This document shows, one piece after another, positions 9,908 through 17,058 of a stretch of DNA of 64,000 nucleotides (the stretch's first letter is position 1; each line of letters opens with the position of its first letter). Where the stretch lies: NCBI GenBank assembly GCA_964437595.1, contig CAYTHO010000005.1, positions 1-64,000 on the forward strand, read 5' to 3'. This stretch comes from DSYU01 sp964437595 (GTDB lineage Bacteria; Chloroflexota; Anaerolineae; Anaerolineales; Anaerolineaceae). Made by a program: the position numbers and the translations under genes. The notes under the pieces are model-generated. The model made no database searches and was not told the DNA's origin. It saw nothing but the letters and a program-made list of their open reading frames with translations.

Positions 9908-10897
9908 TTACATCAACGCGATGGCAATGCCGAGCATGGCAAACAGCAGGCTGATCAGCCAAAAGCGCTGCACCACCTGGGTTTCGCTCCAGCCGAGCAG
10001 TTCGAAGTGATGGTGGATGGGCGCCATCTTGAACAGGCGCTTGCCTTTGGTCCATTTAAAGTAAAATATCTGCAGCGAAGAGCTGAGCGCCTCGCACAGC
10101 GGGATAAAGGCCAGCAGGGGCAGCAGCAGCCACTGGCCCGTCATCAGCGCCACCACGCCCAGGGTACCGCCCAGCGCCAGCGCACCCAGGTCGCCCATGA
10201 TCATGCTGGCGGGGTGTACGTTGAACCATAGGAAGCCAAACAAGGCGCCCACCAGGCAGAAGCAGAAGCGCCCCAGAAACGGCAGCCCGGTGGTGAGCGC
10301 GATGGCGCCATAGGCCACAAAAGCCGTCACCGAGATCAGCCCGGCCAGCCCATCCACGCCGTCGGTGATATTGATGGCGTTGGATTCGGCCACGATCACG
10401 AACATGGCAATGGGGATATAAAACAGGCCCAGGTCGATCTCGGCGCCCGTGGCGGGCCAATACAGGTGCGTCACGTCGAACATGTACAGCGTGACCGCCG
10501 CGCCCAGGGCGATGATGATCTGGAACAGCAGCTTGGTGCGCGCGCGCATGCCCAACCCGCGCCGCGGCCCGCGGATGCCTTCCCAGTCGTCCACCGCGCC
10601 CAACACGGCGTAGGCAATCATCACGCCGATGGGCAGCAGCACTGAACGGCCTAAAACATCCAGGCCAAGCAGGGCCGCGCCGTTCAGCAGGCCGGTCATC
10701 ATCAGCACCGGCAGGACGAACATCACCCCGCCCATGGTGGGCGTGCCCATTTTTACCATGTGGTGGGCAGGCCCATCCACCCGGATAATTTTCCCGACTT
10801 TAAAATGGCGTAGAATTCGCAGCAGCGGGCTGCCCCAGATCACGGTGATCATAAAGCTCAGCCCGCTCAGAGCGAGCGCAATCGAAATTTCGGCCAT
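9908..10897 (-). CDS. mraY: Phospho-N-acetylmuramoyl-pentapeptide-transferase
   Basis: MraY moves phospho-MurNAc-pentapeptide from UDP to undecaprenyl phosphate, making lipid I at the inner face of the membrane. At 329 residues with about ten hydrophobic segments, the length is right for the family. Hallmarks seen: GPAHHMVKMGTPTMGG near residue 40-55, the acidic ESNAINITDGVDGLAG around 170-185 containing the catalytic Asp region, and PIHHHFELLGWSE near 290-300. The gene is alone: no mur, fts or other division genes lie beside it, although in many bacteria it belongs to the dcw cluster. The ATG start at 10897 has an AAAGG element about 12 bases upstream, which is rather far. Confidence 0.96.
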   Translation of the reverse strand: MAEISIALALSGLSFMITVIWGSPLLRILRHFKVGKIIRVDGPAHHMVKMGTPTMGGVMFVLPVLMMTGLLNGAALLGLDVLGRSVLLPIGVMIAYAVLGAVDDWEGIRGPRRGLGMRARTKLLFQIIIALGAAVTLYMFDVTHLYWPATGAEIDLGLFYIPIAMFVIVAESNAINITDGVDGLAGLISVTAFVAYGAIALTTGLPFLGRFCFCLVGALFGFLWFNVHPASMIMGDLGALALGGTLGVVALMTGQWLLLPLLAFIPLCEALSSSLQIFYFKWTKGKRLFKMAPIHHHFELLGWSETQVVQRFWLISLLFAMLGIAIALM

Positions 10898-11028
10898 AAA
10901 GAAATATTGCCTTTCAATGCTTGATAAGATGTACCGTGCAAATGAAACCGCAGGAACGAATGATAACCGAAAATACGGGAATTTGACGAATACAAAGTAA
11001 TGACCCGAAGATACATGCCAAAAAAGTT

Positions 11029-11034
11029 TATAAT
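11029..11034 (+). promoter_or_regulatory. -10 hexamer TATAAT close to the MFS start codon
   Basis: A perfect TATAAT ends nine bases before the ATG at 11044 and no Shine-Dalgarno sequence lies between them. Transcription would start at or next to the ATG, implying a leaderless mRNA. No good -35 is seen. Confidence 0.5.
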
Positions 11035-11043
11035 ATCCCTTCT

Positions 11044-12318
11044 ATGGACCACCTTCGGCAAAAGATTCATCCTGGGCTGCGCGGGGCGCTTTTTTACGCC
11101 GCCTATTGGGGGGCGATTGGCATGTTCGAGCCTTTCCTCGTGCTGTATTTCCTCCACCAGGGGATCAGCGCGCCGCAGATCGGCTGGCTGGCGGCGGTGC
11201 TGCCGCTGTGCACCATGATCCTGGCCCCGCTGATCGCGCGCCTGGCCGACCACCTGCAGCGCCGGGTGGCGATATTGGCGCTGGCCGGGGCGGGTTTTGG
11301 CGCGGCGCTGACTTTACCCGCCCTGCCCGCCTTCCAACCAACCTTTCTGACTCTGCTGGGGTTCGTGGCCCTGATGGCGGTGTTCCGCAGCCCGATGATC
11401 GCCCTGTCGGACAGCCTGATCACCCAGATGGCGGTGCGCCGCTCGCTCGACTTTGGCGCGATGCGGCTGTGGGGGTCGATGGGCTTTACCGCCAGCGCCA
11501 TCGGGTTGGGGCTGGTGTGGGAGCGGACCGGGTTTGCCACCATGTTCCTGGCTGCCGGGCTGGGCTTCCTGGCCGTGGTTATCGCCGCGCTGCTGCTGGA
11601 TGAAGCGCCGCGGATCAAGATGCCCGTGGAAGCGCAATCAGAGCGCGCTGCGGCAGGAAGCGCGGCAGCGGGCGAGGCAGGCGCTTCGATCCTGGCAAAC
11701 GCCCAAACTGCGGCGGGCAAACGGCGCCTCCCGCTGGATGCCGGGCTGCTGTTTCTGCTGGGGGCCACCTTCCTGATGGTCGCCGCGCTGTTTATGGCGG
11801 GAACGTTCGGGTCGGTGTACATGGACGAACTGGGCGGCAGCCAGGTGATGGTCGGAGCGCTGATGGGCATGGGCGCGCTGGGCGAGGTGCCCGGCATGTT
11901 ATTTGGCGACCGCTTCGCGCGGCGCTTCGGCGCTACCAACACGCTGATTATCGCTTATATCGCGCTGGCGGTAGGGCTGGCCGCCACCGGGCTGGCGCGC
12001 GTACCGTGGCTGCTGCTGGTGTTTGCCCTGCTGCGCGGGTTGGGCTTCGGCCTGGCGCTGGTGGGCACGGTCACCACCATCAACACCCGCGCGCCCGAAG
12101 GGTTCAGCTCCACCTACCAGGGCATCCTCAACGCCGCCTGTTGGGGGCTGGCCCCGCTGCTGGGCGGCCCAACCTCCGGCTGGATTTATGAGACGTTCCA
12201 CGCGCAGGGGTTATTCTTCACCACCGCAGCCATGTGTCTGACCGCCTGTGTGTTGATCGCGCCGACCTACCGGCTGTGGAAAGCGCAACGATCCGGCGCG
12301 GCATCGATGGCGGACTAA
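11044..12318 (+). CDS. MFS transporter (MFS_1-like)
   Basis: A 424-residue polytopic membrane protein with about twelve hydrophobic helices and a central cytoplasmic loop (about 190-230) rich in Ala and charged residues, as expected of a major facilitator. The first helix pair (FYAAYWGAIGMFEPFLVLYF) and the LADHLQRR loop after helix 2 resemble the 3-phenylpropionate/nucleoside-type branch, but the substrate cannot be read from the sequence. The WYL-type regulator starts 30 bp downstream on the same strand, so the pair probably forms an operon. The start is supported by a -10 hexamer immediately upstream rather than by an SD. Confidence 0.85.
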   Translation: MDHLRQKIHPGLRGALFYAAYWGAIGMFEPFLVLYFLHQGISAPQIGWLAAVLPLCTMILAPLIARLADHLQRRVAILALAGAGFGAALTLPALPAFQPTFLTLLGFVALMAVFRSPMIALSDSLITQMAVRRSLDFGAMRLWGSMGFTASAIGLGLVWERTGFATMFLAAGLGFLAVVIAALLLDEAPRIKMPVEAQSERAAAGSAAAGEAGASILANAQTAAGKRRLPLDAGLLFLLGATFLMVAALFMAGTFGSVYMDELGGSQVMVGALMGMGALGEVPGMLFGDRFARRFGATNTLIIAYIALAVGLAATGLARVPWLLLVFALLRGLGFGLALVGTVTTINTRAPEGFSSTYQGILNAACWGLAPLLGGPTSGWIYETFHAQGLFFTTAAMCLTACVLIAPTYRLWKAQRSGAASMAD

Positions 12319-12348
12319 CAGCTCGTCGAACCCCACCGCGGAGGCGAT

Positions 12349-13275
12349 ATGAACCGCATCGAACGGCTGGCCGCAATCCTGCTCCTGCTGCAAGAACATC
12401 CTTATACATCCGAGGCCATCGCGCGGCGCTTTGAAATATCGCGCCGCACGGTGCTGCGCGATGTTCAGGCCCTGTCTGAAATGGGCGTGCCGGTCATATC
12501 GCGCGAGGGGCCGGGCGGAGGTTACAGCCTGCCGGAGGATTACCGCACGCAGCCCCTGCCGCTCACCCGCAACGAAGCTTTTCTGCTGCTGCTGTCGTTG
12601 ACGGCGGTCGAGAACCTTTCCGACCTGCCCTTCAAGCAGGAAAGGGGTTCGCTGCTGGCCAAACTGCGGGCGATGCTTCCGCAGGGCCAGCTTTCCGGCG
12701 CGGAAGGGCTGCTTTCCACCGTGGGCATGGATGTGCCCACCCGCGATCAGCGCGCGCCGTTCCTCGAAACCCTGCTGCAAGCCGCCCAGTCGGGAACCTG
12801 GCTGCGAGTCACGTACCAGTCCAGCGGGCGCACCTCCACCCAGCACCTGCTGCCAAAGCAAATTTACACCCAGGCTGGCTTCTGGTACTGCCGGGCGGCT
12901 TCCGCCGAACGGGGCGAAGAGCGCACGTACCGCATCGACCGGGTGCGGGCCGTCGATGCTCCGGACCCGGATTTCACTCCCCTGCCGATACGCGAGGCGC
13001 TGCCCTACGGCCACGAATCGCACCCGGAAATCCGCGTGCGGCTAACGCCGCGCGGCGCGGACCAGATCGAAAGCGAACCGCACGCCGGGCAGTATGTGCG
13101 CCGCTCGCCAGGGGGCGGCGGGGAGCTGGCGCTGCGCTGCCCGCCTTCCGAACTGGACTGGTACGCGCGCCTGTTCGCCAGCCTGGGCGCGGAAGGGGAA
13201 GTGCTCGCTCCGCCCGAGCTGCGCGAGAAGATGCTGGAATTGGGGAAGAAACTGGTGGAGCGGTATGCGAAATAG
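12349..13275 (+). CDS. WYL-domain transcriptional regulator (YafY/DeoR-like HTH)
   Basis: A 308-residue regulator. The N-terminal winged HTH (about 1-60) reads as a DeoR-type reader: RIERLAAILLLL, then TSEAIARRFEISRRTVLRD as recognition helix, followed by the wing GPGGGYSLP. A WYL domain follows (about 135-215; TWLRVTYQSSGR and RTYRIDRVRAVD), then a WCX-like C-terminal part. WYL domains bind ligands such as nucleotides. An SD GGAGG stands four bases before the ATG. It follows the MFS gene by 30 bp, and a GTGACA-N6-TGTCAC palindrome begins at its stop codon, a candidate operator for the next gene. Confidence 0.9.
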   Translation: MNRIERLAAILLLLQEHPYTSEAIARRFEISRRTVLRDVQALSEMGVPVISREGPGGGYSLPEDYRTQPLPLTRNEAFLLLLSLTAVENLSDLPFKQERGSLLAKLRAMLPQGQLSGAEGLLSTVGMDVPTRDQRAPFLETLLQAAQSGTWLRVTYQSSGRTSTQHLLPKQIYTQAGFWYCRAASAERGEERTYRIDRVRAVDAPDPDFTPLPIREALPYGHESHPEIRVRLTPRGADQIESEPHAGQYVRRSPGGGGELALRCPPSELDWYARLFASLGAEGEVLAPPELREKMLELGKKLVERYAK

Positions 13276-13292
13276 TGACATACAGGTGTCAC
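13275..13292. promoter_or_regulatory. Palindrome GTGACA-N6-TGTCAC, candidate operator
   Basis: A perfect 6+6 inverted repeat with a six-base spacer starts on the last base of the WYL regulator's stop codon and lies ~45 bp upstream of the next gene. Spacing and symmetry suit a dimeric regulator. Binding by the adjacent WYL protein is inference. Confidence 0.4.
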
Positions 13293-13336
13293 CGTTGGGG
13301 TGGTAGGATGAGAGAAAAGATGAACGAAAGGAAACG

Positions 13337-14251
13337 GTGATTTCAATGTTTTCGGAAACTCTCTCTCGCGCGGAAGTATTTATGTGGAAAAGCGCTCGCC
13401 TGCTGGAGCGGAAGTTGTTTACTTATCTCTTTCACCGTGATGGCGGACAGCAAGATGCCAGGCCGGTGATCGCGGCGCTGAAGGCCTACCAGAACCCGGA
13501 TGGGGGCCTGGGCCATGCGCTGGAACCCGATAACCGCTGCCCTGACAGCCAGCCGATCTTTGTCGAGTTCGGGTTGTACGTGTTGGAGATGGTGAACGCG
13601 CTGGGCGACCCGCGCGTACAGGCGGAAATTCTGCTGCCCGCCTGCGATTGGCTCCAGTCGGTGACCACCACTGAGGGCGGCGTGCCCTTTACCTTACCGA
13701 CTGCCCAGCGCTACCCGAGCACACCGTGGATGGAAGCGCCGCAGAACCCACCTGCCGCGCTCAACCCAACGGCGTCCATCGCCGGGCTGATGCTGAAGGC
13801 CGGCGTGCGGCACGCGTGGGTGGAACGGGCCAGCGCATTCTGCTGGCGCGAGATCCCCAAAAACCAAAAACAGGGCTACCACGACATCACCCCGCTGGTC
13901 ACCTTCCTGCTCAACACCCCCGACCGGGAGCGCGCCGCGGCGGAGCTGGCGCGGATAAAAGAAATCGTGCGCCAGCCGGGCGTGGTGGAGATGGACCCGC
14001 ACGCGGGTGGGTATACCCAGATGCCGCTGGATTGGGCGCCCGCGCCGGACAGTTTCTTCCGCCCCCTGTTCGATGACGCGACCATCCAACTGCACCTGAC
14101 GGAACTGGCCAAACGTCAGCAGCCGGACGGCGCCTGGCCAATCACCTGGGACGCGGTGAGCGCGTTCTCCGCGTCGGAATGGCGCGCGCGCTTTGCCATC
14201 GATAACCTGCTGCGGCTGCGGGCATACGAGAAAGCGGGGTTTACGGTTTAA
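13337..14251 (+). CDS. Hypothetical protein, alpha/alpha-toroid (prenyltransferase/terpene-cyclase-like) fold
   Basis: A 304-residue soluble protein of unknown role. It contains repeats typical of the alpha/alpha toroid of squalene-cyclase-like proteins: ALKAYQNPDGGLGHALEPD near residue 48-66 and KRQQPDGAWPITWD near 262-275, each with the Q-x-PDG core. The acidic DxDD and the CaaX zinc ligands of real enzymes are not obvious, so a catalytic role is unproven. The GTG at 13337 is four bases after AAAGGA; the ATG at 13346 is an alternative start three codons later. It follows the WYL regulator and may be its target. A bidirectional hairpin follows its stop. Confidence 0.6.
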   Translation: MISMFSETLSRAEVFMWKSARLLERKLFTYLFHRDGGQQDARPVIAALKAYQNPDGGLGHALEPDNRCPDSQPIFVEFGLYVLEMVNALGDPRVQAEILLPACDWLQSVTTTEGGVPFTLPTAQRYPSTPWMEAPQNPPAALNPTASIAGLMLKAGVRHAWVERASAFCWREIPKNQKQGYHDITPLVTFLLNTPDRERAAAELARIKEIVRQPGVVEMDPHAGGYTQMPLDWAPAPDSFFRPLFDDATIQLHLTELAKRQQPDGAWPITWDAVSAFSASEWRARFAIDNLLRLRAYEKAGFTV

Positions 14252-14253
14252 AT

Positions 14254-14289
14254 CAGGCGTGGTTCGTGGTAATCCGCGAACCACGCCTG
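14254..14289. terminator. Bidirectional hairpin between convergent genes
   Basis: A perfect 13-bp stem (14254-14266 with 14277-14289, ten-base loop) fills the short gap between the convergent genes ending at 14251 and 14292. AT-rich flanks on both sides suggest use in both directions. The repeat overlaps neither stop codon. Confidence 0.75.
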
Positions 14290-14291
14290 TA

Positions 14292-15533
14292 TTATTCCTT
14301 CTGAACCAGGATCAAAAAGCCGCTCAACAGGCGCAGGATGCCGAAAATGATCAGGGCCAGGGCCGCGCCGGTCCACCCGGCCAGGGCCGGGCCTGCCAGC
14401 GCGCCTAACAGCAGGGCCGCGTTGCCCAGCAGGAAGTTGAAGGACAGCCAGGTAGAACGCTCGTGGTCGGGGATGTTATCGAGGTGGTAGTTGTACTGCG
14501 CGGTGAGCAGAATACCCGAGCCAATCCCGCCGATCAGCACGGAGAGCAGGTAGAGGAACGGCCCGCGGGCGACCGCCAGGAGGATGACCTGCGCGGCTTG
14601 AAGCGCCAGGCCGATGGTGGTGCTGGAGCGATTTCCGGCGCGGCGGGTGAGGCGGGCGATAAAGAGGGAGACGAAAAAGATGATCAGGCTGTTGGCCGCC
14701 GTCCCCAGGCTGATCCATTCGTCCGAAAGCGCCAGGGTGTTCACCAGCACGCCCGGCACCAGCGGGTTGGCCATGTTGGTGGTGAAGTTGACCAGGAACA
14801 GCAGGCCAATCACGCGCAGGTAGCGGCGGCTCTGGGCGTTGATGGGCGGCAGGAAGCGCAGCGACAGCCGGGCGGCCTGCTCGACGGCAGGCGCGGGTAC
14901 GCTGGCGGCGGCCAGCGGGCGGACCCTGTACAGGTGGTACGAAGTGGCGATGCCGCCCACAAACCCAATGAAGAACACCACCTGGTAGCCCACGGGGAAG
15001 GCCATGCGGCTGAGAATCTGGCCGGAGAGCATCGTCACAAGGAAGGTGATGATCGAGAAGAAAGCGTTGCGCACGCTTACCACCGTTCCGCGCCATTCGG
15101 GCAGCACGGCTTCCATGAGGAGCTGGCTGAAACCAACGTTCACCAGGATAGTCGGGACGGCCATGACCACCGCCATCACCAGGATGGCGGTCACCTGCTG
15201 GGGTTCGGGGAAGAACGAAGGCAGCAGCGCGTACGGCAGGAGCAGCAGCCGCGATAGAAACGCGCCGATCCAGGTGGCTTTATGCGCGCCCATGCGCTTG
15301 ATGATGACCGAAAACGGCAGGGAAAGCACCAGCGAAATGGCCGCCGGGAGCGCGGTGAGCAGCCCAATTTGGGCCGCGCTGGCGCCGATGCGCGTGGCAT
15401 AAATGGAGAGGAACGAAGCAGTGGCGCCGGCGTACAGGCCCCACCAGCTAATGTCGAAGTAATAATGGATAATGTTATGACGCTGCTCAGCAGGCAGATC
15501 GGCAGGCAGGCGAAAGAATTGGGCTATGCGCAT
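14292..15533 (-). CDS. MFS transporter
   Basis: A membrane protein of about 413 residues with two sets of six hydrophobic helices and a central hydrophilic loop (about 195-215), the usual MFS layout. Helix 1-2 contains YYFDISWWGLYAGATASFLSIYATRIG, and the loop after helix 2 (VIIKRMGAHKA) fits the MFS motif A position. Substrate unknown. The reading frame extends to a TTG at 15566, but there is no SD there. The in-frame ATG at 15533 is preferred, with only a weak GAGAAG upstream, so the start is uncertain. It is monocistronic and convergent with the toroid protein. Confidence 0.82.
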   Translation of the reverse strand: MRIAQFFRLPADLPAEQRHNIIHYYFDISWWGLYAGATASFLSIYATRIGASAAQIGLLTALPAAISLVLSLPFSVIIKRMGAHKATWIGAFLSRLLLLPYALLPSFFPEPQQVTAILVMAVVMAVPTILVNVGFSQLLMEAVLPEWRGTVVSVRNAFFSIITFLVTMLSGQILSRMAFPVGYQVVFFIGFVGGIATSYHLYRVRPLAAASVPAPAVEQAARLSLRFLPPINAQSRRYLRVIGLLFLVNFTTNMANPLVPGVLVNTLALSDEWISLGTAANSLIIFFVSLFIARLTRRAGNRSSTTIGLALQAAQVILLAVARGPFLYLLSVLIGGIGSGILLTAQYNYHLDNIPDHERSTWLSFNFLLGNAALLLGALAGPALAGWTGAALALIIFGILRLLSGFLILVQKE

Positions 15534-15759
15534 CGCTGACGGGCTTCTCGGTTCTTTGACATGCAAGAATAGAAATCACCGCTGGCAGTACGGTGCCTGA
15601 TATTTTACCAGGATATGAGGAAGTGATTAACGCCATATTATCTGGTGAGATTTTTCACAACAGCCTGTTATAATCCCATCATGTGGTGCGTATTAAAGCA
15701 TCACAGATAATCATTAACATGGCTCAACAAGCCATTGAACAATCTCGGAGACCATTACA

Positions 15760-16977
15760 ATGAAGTACAACGTTCGAATCCTATTATTTCTTTCACTGAT
15801 CTTTACCCTGCTCACGGCAGGCTGCGCCCAGGCAAACGGCCAGGGCGGAAATACGGGAAATTTCCCGCTGGTTGCCAGCGTGCAGGGCCAGCGCATCGAG
15901 AAAACCAGCGCGGGCGAAGACCTGATGTTCCAGGTCCCCATCGACCAGGCTTTTGTGGATGCGGGCCAGACCATTGCCATCAATGCCGGCGGAAAGGTCG
16001 AAAAAGGCTGGCTGCGGGTGGTATTCCGCGCTCCAGATGGCAGCGTGGCCTGGGACCCAGGGGAGTTTGGCGGCGACTTTACCGTCAACACGTTCTACAA
16101 ACCGACCAGCGCGGGCACCTACCAGCTTGGCGTATCCTGGATTGATAACACCACGGCTACCTTTGATCTCTCGTACCAGGCCGAGAAGGTAACCGCGATG
16201 GCGCTGATGCCCGGGCTGGGGATGATGCTGGTGGCAGTGGCCTTCGTCGTTTATGCCCTGCGCCGGGGCGGCACCTGGGCCTACCTGGGCCTGGGCGCGC
16301 TGGCCTGGGTGGTGACGGTGGCGATCAAGTTCGTGATCGCTATTCCGGCGAACCCGGTGGTGTACCGGGCGCTCTTCAAGGAAGGCGCATTGTGGGCGCC
16401 CGGTAGCATCCTGTTCTATCTCTACGTCGGGCTGCTGACCGGGTTTACGGAAGTGCTGCTCACCTGGCTGCTGCTGCGCTACACCAAACTGGGCCGGGTA
16501 AGCTGGAATAAAGTGCTGGCCTTTGGGGCTGGCTTCGGGGCGTTTGAGGCGCTGCTGCTGGGGTTCAGCAGTTTTATGGGCATGCTGGCGGGGATCACCT
16601 CGCCGCAAATGCTGGATGCCGGCACGCTGGGCACGCTGATGCAGGCCAATAACCCGCTGTACGGGCTGGCCCCGATCGTCGAGCGCATCGCCACGATTTT
16701 GGTGCACATGGTTTGCAACGCGCTGCTGTTCTATGGAGTAGTCAAAAGCCAATCGCGCTGGCTGTGGGTTTCTTTCACCTTTAAATCCCTGCTGGACAGC
16801 GTGGCGGGCTTTGCCCAGATGTGGGGCGTGAGCGCCATGGACCGCCTGTGGACGATCGAAGCCGTCATCATCGTGTTCGGCGCCGCCGCGTGGTGGGGCC
16901 TGCGCTGGGTGGCCCGGCGCTATCCCGCGCCTACCACGGAGCCGGAACCGGAGCCGGTGGTTCCAGCGGCAGTTTGA
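15760..16977 (+). CDS. Lipoprotein-headed YhfC-type intramembrane protease-like protein
   Basis: A 405-residue protein with two parts. Residues 1-25 form a lipoprotein signal ending in a lipobox (LLTAGC), followed by an extracytoplasmic beta-rich domain (about 35-150). From ~155 on there are about seven membrane helices matching the YhfC/DUF2324 family, related to CPBP/PrsW-type intramembrane proteases. The three motif regions are recognisable: LLTGFTEVLLTWLLLR (family usually has Glu-Glu), GAGFGAFEALLLG, and ERIATILVHM with its His. The first Glu of the EE pair is Thr here, so activity is uncertain. A TATAAT lies at 15669-15674, giving a leader of about 80 bases. A strong terminator follows. 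Confidence 0.7.
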   Translation: MKYNVRILLFLSLIFTLLTAGCAQANGQGGNTGNFPLVASVQGQRIEKTSAGEDLMFQVPIDQAFVDAGQTIAINAGGKVEKGWLRVVFRAPDGSVAWDPGEFGGDFTVNTFYKPTSAGTYQLGVSWIDNTTATFDLSYQAEKVTAMALMPGLGMMLVAVAFVVYALRRGGTWAYLGLGALAWVVTVAIKFVIAIPANPVVYRALFKEGALWAPGSILFYLYVGLLTGFTEVLLTWLLLRYTKLGRVSWNKVLAFGAGFGAFEALLLGFSSFMGMLAGITSPQMLDAGTLGTLMQANNPLYGLAPIVERIATILVHMVCNALLFYGVVKSQSRWLWVSFTFKSLLDSVAGFAQMWGVSAMDRLWTIEAVIIVFGAAAWWGLRWVARRYPAPTTEPEPEPVVPAAV

Positions 16978-16994
16978 ACAGGTAATGAAAACAT

Positions 16995-17032
16995 AAAAAA
17001 TGGTGGTGGGGCAAAGCCCACCACCATTTTTT
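16995..17032. terminator. Strong bidirectional intrinsic terminator
   Basis: A 10-bp GC-rich stem (17001-17010 with 17017-17026) is flanked by a run of A on the left (16995-17000) and a run of T on the right (17027-17032). It serves the plus gene ending at 16977 and the convergent minus gene ending at 17059. Confidence 0.9.
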
Positions 17033-17058
17033 AATACGATCGTGCTTCGTGCTAAAGA

